Shown here piece by piece: positions 7,737-16,601 of a stretch of DNA of 64,000 nt. A program made the position numbers and the translations under genes. Positions within the stretch are counted from its first letter, which is position 1; each line of letters starts with the position of its first letter. Origin of the DNA: Rhodococcoides fascians A44A (lineage in GTDB: Bacteria > Actinomycetota > Actinomycetes > Mycobacteriales > Mycobacteriaceae); the NCBI RefSeq assembly GCF_000760735.1, contig NZ_JMEX01000008.1, positions 1,822,042 to 1,886,041 on the forward strand. Direction: 5' to 3'. The notes under the pieces are model-generated. The model saw nothing but the letters and a program-made list of their open reading frames with translations. It was not told the origin of the DNA and ran no database searches.

Positions 7737-8263
7737 GTGACGATCTCGGGGTCACCGCGTGGGGGCGTGACTGGGTACGGCTGGCGCAGCCGACGTCCAT
7801 CACCCGACCGAATCCAGCTCTTCCTCGGGCTCGATCACTGGTTCGGAACGACAAGGTCGGTGACGTCGTGATCTCGGCCGGGTCGATCAGAGCAACCGTG
7901 TTCGGGGCGCGTGACCAGCACGTCAGCCTGCATTGTCCCCTCTGGGCGGACGACGCTGCGGAGTCGGCCCGAGCAGCGCTGCGCGGTCTACCCGCCGGCG
8001 ACGTGCCGGATTCCGTCCACGCCGAATGGTCGAAGGCAGGCATGCCCGTCGGTCCGAGTCGTGACGAGCTGACCGCCGACTGCGACTGCACGAAACGAAC
8101 CAGTCCCTGTGTGCACGTGCTTGCGGTGTTCTTCGAGATTGCTCGACGCATGGACGAGCGCCCGGTATCGGCGGTCGAGTTGCGCGGGGTGAGTAGCTCG
8201 CCCGACGCCGACGCTGCTCGGCTGCCGATCGACGGCCTCGACCCGGCGACCTTCTACGGGTAG
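7733..8263 (+). CDS. SWIM zinc-finger domain protein
   Basis: A 176-residue protein with the SWIM signature CxCx(n)CxH, here CDCTKRTSPCVHV at about residues 121-133. The SWIM finger is a zinc-binding module for DNA or protein contacts that repeatedly occurs beside bacterial SWI2/SNF2 helicases. Its ATG overlaps the helicase stop (ATGA), so the two are almost certainly co-translated partners. The N-terminal half has an aromatic/basic W-G-xx-W start typical of the family. No catalytic residues are evident; it is probably the substrate-targeting subunit. Confidence 0.87.
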   Translation: MSDDLGVTAWGRDWVRLAQPTSITRPNPALPRARSLVRNDKVGDVVISAGSIRATVFGARDQHVSLHCPLWADDAAESARAALRGLPAGDVPDSVHAEWSKAGMPVGPSRDELTADCDCTKRTSPCVHVLAVFFEIARRMDERPVSAVELRGVSSSPDADAARLPIDGLDPATFYG

Positions 8264-8273
8264 GACGGCGCAT

Positions 8274-8846
8274 CTACTCCGGCCACGGGAGAACCGTCAG
8301 ATGCGGCCAGATCGATGTCCACCGGGCGGCCTTCGACTCGTAGACGTGCCGCATCGGAAGCAGCGGGTTCGGCCTGATCACCCCGGCGAACACGTCGTCG
8401 AATCCGTGGGGTGCATACACCGTCGTCGTTCCGTCGTTCTCGCTGCGGGCCCCGAAACAGCAGGTGGTGGACACGAAGTGGTCGATCCCGTCCTCCGTGC
8501 TTCGGAACGGCTTCACCGGTGCGCCGAAGCGATCTTCGTACCAGAGATGAACGCGGGCTTGGTTGCGGACCTCGACGTCGACTCCCAGACTGGCGAACAG
8601 AGTTTCCGCATGTCGAATGACGCGATCCTCTGATTCGTACGACAGGTCCGTGCCGTCGTAGTAGAGAAAGTCGTAATCGCGTATGCCGGCTCGAGGATCG
8701 GAGCCGGCGACGTGGTTCCAGACGGTCTGGAACAGGCCACCTGCCGTCAGATACCAGTCGGTGAGCCCGAGTTCTGGTCCACGCTCGAGGATCTCGACGA
8801 CCACCGGATTGGTTTCGATTGCCGTCAGAAAGTCGTCACGCCCCAT
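8274..8846 (-). CDS. Nucleotidyltransferase-family protein (NTP_transf_6/DUF925 type)
   Basis: A 190-residue protein resembling the uncharacterised nucleotidyltransferase family PF06042. Features are an N-terminal helix ending in LTDWYLTAGGLFQTVWN, the acidic metal-binding-like motif GIRDYDFLYYDGTDLSYE (about residues 53-70), and a C-terminal segment VIRPNPLLPMRHVYESKAARW. The family fold is of nucleotidyltransferase type but no reaction is established. I chose ATG 8846 (MGRDDFLTAIE); the frame remains open upstream but loses family character. It is convergent with the SWIM gene (10-bp gap). Confidence 0.8.
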   Translation of the reverse strand: MGRDDFLTAIETNPVVVEILERGPELGLTDWYLTAGGLFQTVWNHVAGSDPRAGIRDYDFLYYDGTDLSYESEDRVIRHAETLFASLGVDVEVRNQARVHLWYEDRFGAPVKPFRSTEDGIDHFVSTTCCFGARSENDGTTTVYAPHGFDDVFAGVIRPNPLLPMRHVYESKAARWTSIWPHLTVLPWPE

Positions 8847-8989
8847 TCGTCCGATCGTGCCACAGCACCCGAGGTCGGGGTCGAGTCGTTCCGAAGGTGT
8901 ACGGAATGTACATCGCAACGACGATGTGTGACGGCGCCTGCGTTCGTAGGGTGGAGTGCACATCACCGCTTCGACGAAAGGAACGTTCG

Positions 8990-9250
8990 ATGTTGCTGGA
9001 ACTCAGCGCGCAGGACGACACGGCCACCACGGTTTTCGGCCTCGGTTTCGGGGTTCTGATTCTGATACTTGTCGTCGCGGCGTTCGCGTTGTTCGTCGCC
9101 GCCCTGGTCAGCATTCTGCAGTCGAAGAACTACACGACCGCGGGCAAAGCGATCTGGGTCCTGATCGTGCTGGCGTTCCCGTTTCTGGGGACGATCGTGT
9201 GGTTCGTCTGGGGTCGCGGTTCGAGTTTCACGACCGACCGTCCGCGGTAG
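8990..9250 (+). CDS. PLDc_N-domain small membrane protein
   Basis: An 86-residue integral membrane protein with two hydrophobic helices (about residues 16-41 and 53-74). The second matches the phospholipase D N-terminal (PLDc_N, PF13396) pattern AIWVLIVLAFPFLGTIVWFV followed by WGR. These short proteins occur widely in actinobacteria without the PLD catalytic domain and have no known function. The start ATG 8990 is supported by AAAGGA at 8977-8982. The gene diverges from the nucleotidyltransferase-like gene across about 140 bases. Confidence 0.83.
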   Translation: MLLELSAQDDTATTVFGLGFGVLILILVVAAFALFVAALVSILQSKNYTTAGKAIWVLIVLAFPFLGTIVWFVWGRGSSFTTDRPR

Positions 9251-9291
9251 GTCGCATGGACTGCGCCGACGTGGCGTGCGACGCTGGTCTC

Positions 9292-9861
9292 GTGCGTACG
9301 GGGCGGATCGCAGGGCGAGTCGTGTTGGTCGGCGCCGTGGCGGCAGGGTTGGCGACCGGCATCACTCCCCCCGTCGCGCAGGCTTGCACGTGTGCCTACG
9401 GCCTGTCTCAGGTGAGCGACCGTGTTCGACAGCACTCGTCTCCCGACGGCGCGGTCTTCGTCGGGGTGGCGACCGATGTCCGCGACGACGGCAGCACACT
9501 CACCTACGACGTTCGGGTCAGCGAGATCTACGACGGTGACGTGGAGGCCGACGCCGTGGTGTCGACGGCCGCGGAGTCGGCCGCGTGTGGCTCGACGCTG
9601 GCGGTCGGTGACGAGTACATCTTCTTCGCCCAACGCGGTGAGTCGTCGCGGGATCGTCTGCAGGTCAACAGCTGTTCGGCCACGGCGCCGACGACCGATC
9701 GTACGACGCTCGATGCTGCCGAGCGCTCCTACGGCACTCCCACCGTGCTGGAGGCCGATTCCCCTCCGATCGGGGCGACCCTGTGGCTCGGGGTCGCCGG
9801 CGTGGTCAGCGTGGCCGTTGCCTTCGGCGGGGTTCTTCTGCTGGGTAGGCGTCGACCCTGA
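9292..9861 (+). CDS. Secreted, membrane-anchored protein with a TIMP/netrin-like fold
   Basis: A 189-residue exported protein. From GTG 9292 it has a signal peptide (VRTGRIAGRVVLVGAVAAGL, cleavage near AQA), giving a mature N-terminus CTCAYG. The central region (VFVGVATDVRDDGSTLTYDV, ESAACGSTLAVGDEYIFF) resembles tissue-inhibitor-of-metalloprotease/netrin (NTR)-like bacterial proteins, with CxC near the mature start and further cysteines. It ends in a hydrophobic helix and GRRRP, a C-terminal membrane anchor. An ATG at 9256 would add 12 residues and spoil the signal peptide. Function unknown. Confidence 0.72.
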   Translation: MRTGRIAGRVVLVGAVAAGLATGITPPVAQACTCAYGLSQVSDRVRQHSSPDGAVFVGVATDVRDDGSTLTYDVRVSEIYDGDVEADAVVSTAAESAACGSTLAVGDEYIFFAQRGESSRDRLQVNSCSATAPTTDRTTLDAAERSYGTPTVLEADSPPIGATLWLGVAGVVSVAVAFGGVLLLGRRRP

Positions 9862-9919
9862 CCTTCGGTGAGGCGGGAGTGGAGCCTGCGGAATGACCTT
9901 CGGTGGGGCGGGAGTGGAG
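9859..9919 (+). repeat. 26-bp tandem direct repeat (25/26 identical)
   Basis: The 26-mer at 9859-9884 (beginning TGACCTTCGGTGAGGCGGGA) recurs at 9894-9919 with one change (A to G at the 13th base), giving a 35-bp period. It occupies the short gap between the membrane-anchored protein, whose stop is inside the first copy, and the LLM gene. It is probably a local duplication. Confidence 0.7.
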
Positions 9920-9943
9920 GATGAAGTGGAAGAGAGGGATGTG

Positions 9944-10699
9944 ATGACGCGATTCGGTGTTGTGCTGAGGCCGGAACTGCCGCCGGAGACCATCGTCGAC
10001 GCGGCGCGTGCGGCCGACGAGGCCGGGGTGGACGAGATCTGGCTGTGGGAGGACTGTTTCTTCTCCGGGGGAATTTCCATGGCCGCAACTGTTCTCGCGG
10101 TGACGCCGCGGTTGAACGTCGGGATCGGAGTTTTGCCCACCCCTCTGCGGAACGTCGCGGCCACGGCGATGGAGGTCGCTGCTCTGGCTCGGCTGTACCC
10201 GGGACGGACGCGGGTCGGGTTGGGTCACGGTGTGCAGGATTGGATGGGGCAGGTGGGGGCGCGAGTGCAGTCCCCGCTGACTCTTCTTCGCGAGCAGATG
10301 ACGGCACTGACGAGTCTGTTGGCTGGTGAGACGGTCGACGTTCGGGGCCGTTACGTCTCGTTGGACAACGTCCGCTTGGATTGGCCGCCGGCGGAGCCTC
10401 CGCCACTTCTGGTCGGTGCGACGGGCCCGAAAACCCTTGCTGTGAGCGGCGAGACGAGCCGCGGGACGATACTGACCAGCTCCACCACACCTCGGCAGGT
10501 CCGCGACGCGATCGGCCACATCGGTGGTGGGCCGGGCCACGACATCGTCGTGTACGTGTCGGATCTGGTGGACGACCTCGACGAGTACACAGAGGCTGGT
10601 GCGACCACCCTGGTACTGGAACCAGGTCCGCAGACAACCGATCTGGCCGGCGTGTTCCAGCGCGCCGTCCACCTCGCGTCCGGTGGACCTCCCCGGTGA
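9944..10699 (+). CDS. LLM-class (luciferase-like) F420-dependent oxidoreductase
   Basis: A 251-residue TIM-barrel oxidoreductase of the bacterial-luciferase-like family; actinobacterial members generally use coenzyme F420. Diagnostic segments are MTRFGVVLRPELPPETIV at the N-terminus, GVDEIWLWEDCFFSGG, LNVGIGVLPTPLRN and YPGRTRVGLGHGVQDWM. The start at ATG 9944 is preceded by a purine-rich AGAGAGGG. At about 250 residues it is a compact member compared with the usual 280-350. The stop overlaps the next gene (GTGA), suggesting co-translation. The substrate is unknown. Confidence 0.87.
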   Translation: MTRFGVVLRPELPPETIVDAARAADEAGVDEIWLWEDCFFSGGISMAATVLAVTPRLNVGIGVLPTPLRNVAATAMEVAALARLYPGRTRVGLGHGVQDWMGQVGARVQSPLTLLREQMTALTSLLAGETVDVRGRYVSLDNVRLDWPPAEPPPLLVGATGPKTLAVSGETSRGTILTSSTTPRQVRDAIGHIGGGPGHDIVVYVSDLVDDLDEYTEAGATTLVLEPGPQTTDLAGVFQRAVHLASGGPPR

Positions 10700-11262
10700 C
10701 GAGTGTCGACGTGCAGAACGCAACAGTGCGGAACGTTCACCTCGACTTCGATCTGAGTATCGGCTTCGACGACGGTTCGGCGGTGGCGTTCAGTCAGCTC
10801 GACATCGGTGGCACACGGTTCGACGAGGACAACCAGTTCGAGGGGCTGCGTGCACTGACGTCCCTGCTCACGACTCGGTGCGCGATGTCCGAGTTGGCTG
10901 CGGACGGCACGCTGACGCTGCGGTTCGACGACGGAAGTGCCGTCACCGCAGCTCCCCGGGAGGAAGTCGAGTCCTGGGAGTACACCGCGCCGGACGGTGC
11001 GACGGTGCTGTGCCTTCCCGGAGGCATCATCGAGACGCTGGACGCGCCTGAAACGTCCGCCGCGCCTGCGTCACCGACCGGTTCACCGGCAATCGGCTCG
11101 ACAGTCGTACGTATTTCCTCCGGTGAGCACGGTGGGATTCAATTCTCGGACGGCACGCTGCTGGCGACGAACGTGGATCTGGAGTCGGCCTATCTGGTTC
11201 TACGCGAAAGCGTCGTTCGGGTCGGGCGAGGCATCGAGCTGTCCTCGGGTCATGTTCTCTGA
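10696..11262 (+). CDS. DUF6188-like protein of unknown function
   Basis: A 188-residue soluble protein with no catalytic motif I recognise. It is built from repeated beta-rich units of the form 'hxhxFDDGSxV': SIGFDDGSAVAF, TLRFDDGSAVTA and GIQFSDGTLLAT. The middle part, ending in ATVLCLPGG, resembles actinobacterial DUF6188 proteins. The start is GTG 10696, overlapping the preceding stop by four bases (GTGA), so it is likely translated with the LLM oxidoreductase. Confidence 0.65.
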   Translation: MTSVDVQNATVRNVHLDFDLSIGFDDGSAVAFSQLDIGGTRFDEDNQFEGLRALTSLLTTRCAMSELAADGTLTLRFDDGSAVTAAPREEVESWEYTAPDGATVLCLPGGIIETLDAPETSAAPASPTGSPAIGSTVVRISSGEHGGIQFSDGTLLATNVDLESAYLVLRESVVRVGRGIELSSGHVL

Positions 11263-11296
11263 CATCGGAGTTCTCGGGTAGGCCGGCTCCGAGTCC

Positions 11297-12205
11297 TCAG
11301 GGGCGAACGATGAGCTGATCCGCGTGTCGGGTGACGTGACGGTGGAAGCGCGCGACGGGAGCTGTCGGTCGGCGTCGGCCTGTCGCCAGCCCGACCGATC
11401 GAGTGCGGTCACCGGTCAAGGGGACGGTCGTCACGCCGGCGACGGCGACCTCCGGCTTCGGTAGAAGCGCGATCCCGAGCCCGGCTCGTACGAGTGCCTC
11501 GATGGTGTCGATCTCACTGATCTCGAAGGGAACCCGCGGGACGAATCCGGCTTCCGCGCACCACGTGTCGAGCAGTGTGCGCAGCTGGAACGACGGCGGG
11601 CTGGCCACGAAGGCTTCGTCGGCGAGGTCTTCGACCGCGAGTGCCCGACGAGACGCAAACGGGTGTGTGGCCGCTACGTGGACGAAGATCTGCTGGCTGC
11701 CCAGGACCGTCACGTCCAGGTCGTCGGGCGGAGGAATCATGACGGCGAGATCCAGTCGGCCGTCGCGAATCATGTCCGCGAGGGCTTCGCCGTGTGCTTG
11801 CACCAGTCGAACCCTGACGCGGGGAGCGAGTGCATGAAAGTCCGTCAGAAGGGCGGCCACCGAACGCGATCCGAGCGTCAGAGGGAATCCGAACCCGACG
11901 ACTCCGCTGTCCGGATCGGCGTCGGACCGCACCGCGGCGACAGCGTCGTCGAGTTCCCGCATCACATGGTGGGTGCGGTCGAACAACTCCCGGCCCGACG
12001 CGGTCAGACCGACCCCGCGACCCACCGGTTGGATCAGCGCCAACCCGAGGATGCGCTCGAGGCTGTGCACCCGCCTGCTGACCGAGGATTGGGGCACGTC
12101 GAGCCGGGCGGCCGCGCGGGTGACGTGGCCTTCCGCGGCGACGGCGTCGAAGGCGGCGAGCAGAGGCGCTACGGACTCCGGGCGGTCGAACGAGTAGTCA
12201 TCCAT
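11297..12205 (-). CDS. LysR-family transcriptional regulator
   Basis: A 302-residue LysR regulator. The N-terminal winged helix-turn-helix (about residues 10-65) contains HVTRAAARLDVPQSSVSRRV and LERILGLALIQPVGRGV. A LysR substrate-binding domain follows (about 90-295). The start ATG 12205 gives a normal N-terminus. It diverges from mqo across 67 bases, the typical arrangement for a LysR that controls its divergent neighbour, so regulation of malate oxidation is a reasonable inference. The effector is unknown. Confidence 0.9.
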   Translation of the reverse strand: MDDYSFDRPESVAPLLAAFDAVAAEGHVTRAAARLDVPQSSVSRRVHSLERILGLALIQPVGRGVGLTASGRELFDRTHHVMRELDDAVAAVRSDADPDSGVVGFGFPLTLGSRSVAALLTDFHALAPRVRVRLVQAHGEALADMIRDGRLDLAVMIPPPDDLDVTVLGSQQIFVHVAATHPFASRRALAVEDLADEAFVASPPSFQLRTLLDTWCAEAGFVPRVPFEISEIDTIEALVRAGLGIALLPKPEVAVAGVTTVPLTGDRTRSVGLATGRRRPTAPVARFHRHVTRHADQLIVRP

Positions 12206-12272
12206 TTCCGGATGATAATTGCTCGAACATCTCATTGGACGGAACGGTCTCGTCGCCGCCAGCATTGACGGC

Positions 12273-13709
12273 ATGACTTCACATGCGGAAATCCTGGACG
12301 TCGCGCTCGTCGGCGGCGGCGTCATGTCCACGACCCTCGGAACGCTGATCCAGAAGGTGCTGCCGGACAGGTCGATCGCGTTGTTCGAGCGACTCGACCG
12401 GCTGGCCGGCGAGAGCTCGGGTCCGTGGAACAACGCGGGTACCGGTCACGCAGGTCTGTGCGAACTCAACTACATGCCCGACGCCGACGACTCGTCCCGG
12501 ACCGAGCAAATCGCACGGCAGTTCGCGGTGTCGAGGGCATTCTGGGACTCGCTGACGCGGAGCGGTGACCTCGATCCGTCGTTCCTGAACGCAGTGCCTC
12601 ACATGGACGTGGTGTTCGGCGATGCCGATGTGGACTACCTGCGACGCAGATGGGAGACGCTGAAGTCGAACCCCCTGTTCCAGGGTATGGAGTATTCCGA
12701 GGATCGTGATCGAATTCGCGGCTGGGCGCCGTTGCTCGTCGACGGTCGCGCGCCGGGCGAGCGGATCGCGGCGACGTGGGACGCCGGTGGTACCGACATC
12801 GATTTCGGCGCACTCACCGAATCGCTCGGCCGGACGATGGAGGCGAGCGGGTGCTTGATCCGCACCGGCCACGAGGTGACGCGTCTGCGCCGCACGTCGG
12901 ACGGTCTGTGGCATCTATCGGGTCGAGTCCGATCGACCGGGCGGGTGTTCGAGGTTCGCGCGCGGTTCGTGTTCGTCGGAGCCGGCGGGTACGCACTGCG
13001 TCTGTTGCAGAAGGCTCGTGTTCCCGAAATCCGCGGGTACGGGGTATTTCCCTTCGGCGCCGAGTTCTTGTACACCGATGCCCCGGAGGTCGTCGCGCGG
13101 CACGGCGTGAAGGTCTACGGCAGACCGTCGCTCGGTGCGCCTCCGATGTCGTTGCCGCACTTGGACAGAAGGCATGTCGACGGCACGACGTCGCTCATGT
13201 TCGGGCCGTACGCGACCTTCAGCACCCGCCTGCTGAAACACGGTCGCCTCCGCGATCTCTTCGGTACCGTCCGTCTTCGAAACCTGCCCGTTCTGTTGTC
13301 GGTCGGTATCGGCAACCTCCCCCTCGTCCGTTATCTCGTCGGGCAGGTTCTGGCGTCGTCGAAGCGCAAGTTCGCCGAACTCGAAACGTTCTACCCCGCT
13401 GCCGACCCCGCGCAGTGGCGTCTGATTCAGGCCGGTCAACGAGCTCAGCTGATCAAGCCGCGCAGCAGATTTCGCGGTGATCTGATGTTCGGCACGGAGA
13501 TCGTCACCGGCAGGGACGGATCGATCGCGGGCCTGCTCGGTGCCTCGCCCGGTGCATCGGTCGCGCCTTCAGCGATGATCGAGGTGTTGACGAGATGTTT
13601 CGCCGACGATCGTTCCGAGTGGCAGCCACGGCTCGACGCATTGCTGGCTGCTGCCGGCTCACGCCATGGCGCACTTCAGGAACAATCCGACAGGTATGGT
13701 TTTCGGTGA
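12273..13709 (+). CDS. mqo: Malate:quinone oxidoreductase
   Basis: A 478-residue FAD-dependent, membrane-associated enzyme that oxidises L-malate to oxaloacetate and reduces the quinone pool, serving both the TCA cycle and the respiratory chain. It starts with the dinucleotide-binding motif ILDVALVGGGVMSTTLGTLI. It also has the family's ESSGPWNNAGTGHAGLCELN (about residues 49-68) and, near the C-terminus, TEIVTGRDGSIAGLLGASPGAS. Length is close to the usual 490-500. ATG 12273 was chosen over an upstream ATG at 12219, which lies in the promoter region. It is divergent from LysR. Confidence 0.96.
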   Translation: MTSHAEILDVALVGGGVMSTTLGTLIQKVLPDRSIALFERLDRLAGESSGPWNNAGTGHAGLCELNYMPDADDSSRTEQIARQFAVSRAFWDSLTRSGDLDPSFLNAVPHMDVVFGDADVDYLRRRWETLKSNPLFQGMEYSEDRDRIRGWAPLLVDGRAPGERIAATWDAGGTDIDFGALTESLGRTMEASGCLIRTGHEVTRLRRTSDGLWHLSGRVRSTGRVFEVRARFVFVGAGGYALRLLQKARVPEIRGYGVFPFGAEFLYTDAPEVVARHGVKVYGRPSLGAPPMSLPHLDRRHVDGTTSLMFGPYATFSTRLLKHGRLRDLFGTVRLRNLPVLLSVGIGNLPLVRYLVGQVLASSKRKFAELETFYPAADPAQWRLIQAGQRAQLIKPRSRFRGDLMFGTEIVTGRDGSIAGLLGASPGASVAPSAMIEVLTRCFADDRSEWQPRLDALLAAAGSRHGALQEQSDRYGFR

Positions 13710-13748
13710 CGAGTGTCGTTGTCGGTCGGGGATGAGGTGGTGGAAGCG

Positions 13749-14261
13749 GTGAAGAATGTTGTCGCGCCTGGGCTGGTGCTGGTCGCTGTGGCTGCGATCG
13801 GTGGGTGCGCCGCGCCGCAGCCGGGCGACCCCAGTTGCAGCGACGCGGTGGCGTCGGATCTGCGTGTGACGGGAGAGGCCGCTCCCGAGTGGTCCGACGA
13901 GTGGCTGTCGCAGGCGGGTGGGGCGCTCGGCGGGGGCTGGGTGGACCCGGAGGGTGACGTCTTCGCGCGGGTCTACTCCTGTGTCGGGTTGGACACCATC
14001 GCATTTCGGGAGATCACCGGTACGGGAAAGAAGGCGGAGCAGCGAGATGTTCGGGTGGGCGTCGCCGACTACCTGTATCGCGCCGGTGATGTGAGCACCC
14101 CCGACGGTCGGTACTCGGTCGACATCGCGGTGTCGAGGTCGGAGCCGGGCCCGGTTCGGTTCGGTGTTGCGTTCTCGCCGCTTCAGACAGAGCGGACGTA
14201 CATCGACGTCTACTCCGGGGCCTTCGTCGTGCAGCAGATGCGCGAGTCCGGCATCCTGTGA
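13749..14261 (+). CDS. Predicted lipoprotein, function unknown
   Basis: From GTG 13749 this is a 170-residue exported lipoprotein. The N-terminal signal VKNVVAPGLVLVAVAAIGGC ends in a good lipobox (IGGC), so the mature protein would be lipid-anchored at the cysteine near residue 20. The mature part contains two more cysteines (SCSDAV, YSCVGL) but no recognised domain. Alternative GTG starts at 13713, 13737 and 13740 would lengthen the n-region. It follows mqo at about 40 bases and could be co-transcribed. Confidence 0.68.
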   Translation: MKNVVAPGLVLVAVAAIGGCAAPQPGDPSCSDAVASDLRVTGEAAPEWSDEWLSQAGGALGGGWVDPEGDVFARVYSCVGLDTIAFREITGTGKKAEQRDVRVGVADYLYRAGDVSTPDGRYSVDIAVSRSEPGPVRFGVAFSPLQTERTYIDVYSGAFVVQQMRESGIL

Positions 14262-14270
14262 CCCCGATCG

Positions 14271-15188
14271 TCAGAGTGGCACCGGAGACGGCGCCGTATC
14301 GGCAAGTGCGGCAATGAGATCCCTCTGAATGTCCGTCGGGGGTATGGACGAGTCGACCACCGCGGAGACGGGAAGTTTCAGTCTGCGCTGCGCTTCGGTG
14401 CGGAACACCAGCCCGGTCTTCGGAGTGCTCTCGGCCGTGCTCGCGTAGATGATGGACCAGCATTCGGGGTGGTTGAGCAACTCCGCGCTTGCCGTGTGGT
14501 CCATGGCGACGGGTGGGCCGAAGGCCAGGCGTCGACCACTTCTTTTCATGGCTCCTTCGATCACCCGATGCAACAGGATCTGCTCGCTGCGCTTGGGGAG
14601 GAGCAGTGGGTACTGAGCGAGCTGCTCGAGTCGCGGATCCGGCCCGGATGCCAGTGGGTGACTGTCGGCGAGTACGACGACGAGGTTCTCCTTCCACAGC
14701 TCGGTGACCTCGAGACCGGAGCGCTCGACGTTGCCTCGGATCAAGGCCACCTGGCAGTCGCCCGACGTGACGGCTTCGATCTGTTCGGCGAATCGTTTCA
14801 GGACGAAGTCGATCTCGGCTTCCGGATGCCGCTCGCGTACTTGGACGATCGCGGCGATTGCGTTGGCTGCGAACGTCATGTTGCCGGTCAGGCGCAGCTG
14901 ATTCCGGCGCCTGGCCGTCAACGCGAGCGCGGACTGCTCGAGCTCGACCATGTGCCGTGCGATGGACATCAATTGTGTTCCGACAACGGTCAATCGGACC
15001 GAGCGCGACGACCGTTCGAACAGTGACTCGCCCATCTCGCGTTCCAGTTTGCCGATCTGGAGGCTGATCGCCGACTGCGAGACATAGCACCGCTCGGCGG
15101 CGCGCGAGAAGCTCAGCTCCTCGCCCACGGCGAGGAAGTACTTCAGTTGCCGAAGTTCCACAGCGCTCCATTCATGAGTTTTACTCAT
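14271..15188 (-). CDS. LysR-family transcriptional regulator
   Basis: A 305-residue LysR protein. The winged helix-turn-helix (VELRQLKYFLAVGEELSFSR, then AAERCYVSQSAISLQIGKLE) occupies about residues 10-70, followed by a standard substrate-binding domain. The start at ATG 15188 is the first good codon. It diverges from the NDH-2-like gene with an 84-bp AT-richer gap, so it is likely to regulate that gene. The ligand is unknown. The reading frame stays open far upstream antisense to the oxidoreductase, but that part is a GC-driven shadow. Confidence 0.9.
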   Translation of the reverse strand: MSKTHEWSAVELRQLKYFLAVGEELSFSRAAERCYVSQSAISLQIGKLEREMGESLFERSSRSVRLTVVGTQLMSIARHMVELEQSALALTARRRNQLRLTGNMTFAANAIAAIVQVRERHPEAEIDFVLKRFAEQIEAVTSGDCQVALIRGNVERSGLEVTELWKENLVVVLADSHPLASGPDPRLEQLAQYPLLLPKRSEQILLHRVIEGAMKRSGRRLAFGPPVAMDHTASAELLNHPECWSIIYASTAESTPKTGLVFRTEAQRRLKLPVSAVVDSSIPPTDIQRDLIAALADTAPSPVPL

Positions 15189-15272
15189 CGATACTATTCC
15201 AAATTTCCCGTTGATAGACCACTGGCCGGGGCGTTTCATGGAGTGTGGTTGCTCGATTGGAAAGGAAAACCA

Positions 15273-16583
15273 GTGGATACGTACGAGGTCGTCATCGTGG
15301 GATCGGGATTCGGAGCGTTGGCTGCGGCCAAGTCTCTGGGCAAGGCCGGCGTGAAGTTCTCGCTCGTCTCCAGCACGACGGAGCACCTGTTCCAACCGCT
15401 TCTCTACCAGGCAGCGACCGGCATGCTGTCGACCGGCGAGATCGCTCCACCCGTCCGGCGCATCCTCGCCCGTTACGAATCGGCCGATGTCCGGCTCGGC
15501 AAGGTCGTCGACGTCGACCCCGAGTTGCACCAGGTCACCTACATCGGCGCGGGCGGTAGCCACACCATCGGGTACGGCCGATTGATCGTCGCGACGGGCG
15601 CGACGCAGGCGTACTTCGGACGCGACGAGTTCAAGGACCGCACGTTCGCTCTCAAGACCGTCGACGACGCCGTCGCTCTGCGTGAGCAGATCCTGCGCTG
15701 CTACGAGACTGCGCACCACACCTCCGACCAGGAGGCGAGAAAGGAGCTGCTCAGTTTCGTCGTGGTCGGTGCCGGTGCCACCGGTGTGGAATTGGCCGGG
15801 CAGATCAGGGATCTCGCTCAGCGGTACTTCGCCGGATCCTTCCCGGACATCCATCCGGACGACGTGACGGTGACACTCGTCGACGGCGTCAAGGACGTGC
15901 TGCCTGCGTTCGGCGGCAAGCTCAGTACCTACGCCCGCGCCAAGTTGGAGAAGTCGGGCGTCGAGGTGGTCACCGGGGCCATGGTCACCGACATCGTCGA
16001 CGACACGGTCACGGTTCAGGATGTGGACTCGAAAACGTCGCGGACCATCGCCGCCAAGACCGTCATCTGGTCGGCCGGCGTGCAGGCCAGCGATCTGGCG
16101 GCCACGCTCGCCGAACGCACCGGCTGCGAGACCGACCGTGCCGGCAGGCTTCTCGTCCACGACGACCTGACCGTCGGTACGGCGAAGGACATCTACGCCA
16201 TCGGCGACGTGACCTCGTTGAACGGTCTGCCCGGTCAGTCGCCCGTGGCAATGCAGCAGGGCCGCCACGTTGCCAAGGTCATCACCGGAAAGGCGGACGC
16301 CGGAACCCCGTTCGCGTACACCGACAAGGGAAGCATGTCGATCGTCGGCCGGTTCAGCGCAGTGGTGCGGTTGTTCGGGAAGGTCGACATGTCGGGTCCC
16401 ATCGCGTGGGTCATGTGGTTGGCGGTGCACCTGATGTACATGGTGGGCTTCCGCAACCGCTACGTGGCCGTGGTGTCGTGGATGAGCTCGTACATCGGAG
16501 ACAAGCGCCCGCATTTTCAGTACACGGACAGATCCGCCGTACTCACGCAGGCGAAACAGCACGAGGACCGCGAAGCAGCCTAG
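15273..16583 (+). CDS. ndh: Type II NADH dehydrogenase (NDH-2) family oxidoreductase
   Basis: A 436-residue FAD enzyme of the NDH-2 family, which transfers electrons from NADH to quinone without pumping protons. It has two Rossmann motifs: VVIVGSGFGALAAAKSL near the N-terminus for FAD, and FVVVGAGATGVELAGQI near residue 165 for NAD(P)H. The FAD-binding YAIGDV is near residue 310. The C-terminal region (GPIAWVMWLAVHLMYMVGF) is the amphipathic membrane-binding segment of NDH-2. Start GTG 15273 has AAAGGA at 15261-15266. With mqo 2.5 kb away, this region contains two quinone-reducing dehydrogenases, each with a divergent LysR. Confidence 0.9.
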   Translation: MDTYEVVIVGSGFGALAAAKSLGKAGVKFSLVSSTTEHLFQPLLYQAATGMLSTGEIAPPVRRILARYESADVRLGKVVDVDPELHQVTYIGAGGSHTIGYGRLIVATGATQAYFGRDEFKDRTFALKTVDDAVALREQILRCYETAHHTSDQEARKELLSFVVVGAGATGVELAGQIRDLAQRYFAGSFPDIHPDDVTVTLVDGVKDVLPAFGGKLSTYARAKLEKSGVEVVTGAMVTDIVDDTVTVQDVDSKTSRTIAAKTVIWSAGVQASDLAATLAERTGCETDRAGRLLVHDDLTVGTAKDIYAIGDVTSLNGLPGQSPVAMQQGRHVAKVITGKADAGTPFAYTDKGSMSIVGRFSAVVRLFGKVDMSGPIAWVMWLAVHLMYMVGFRNRYVAVVSWMSSYIGDKRPHFQYTDRSAVLTQAKQHEDREAA

Positions 16584-16601
16584 GAGCAAGGCCGATTGTT
16601 T

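Noticed and set aside
15189..16589. N-terminal extension of the minus-strand LysR frame
   Set aside because: Antisense to the NDH-2 gene; LysR homology starts only near 15188.
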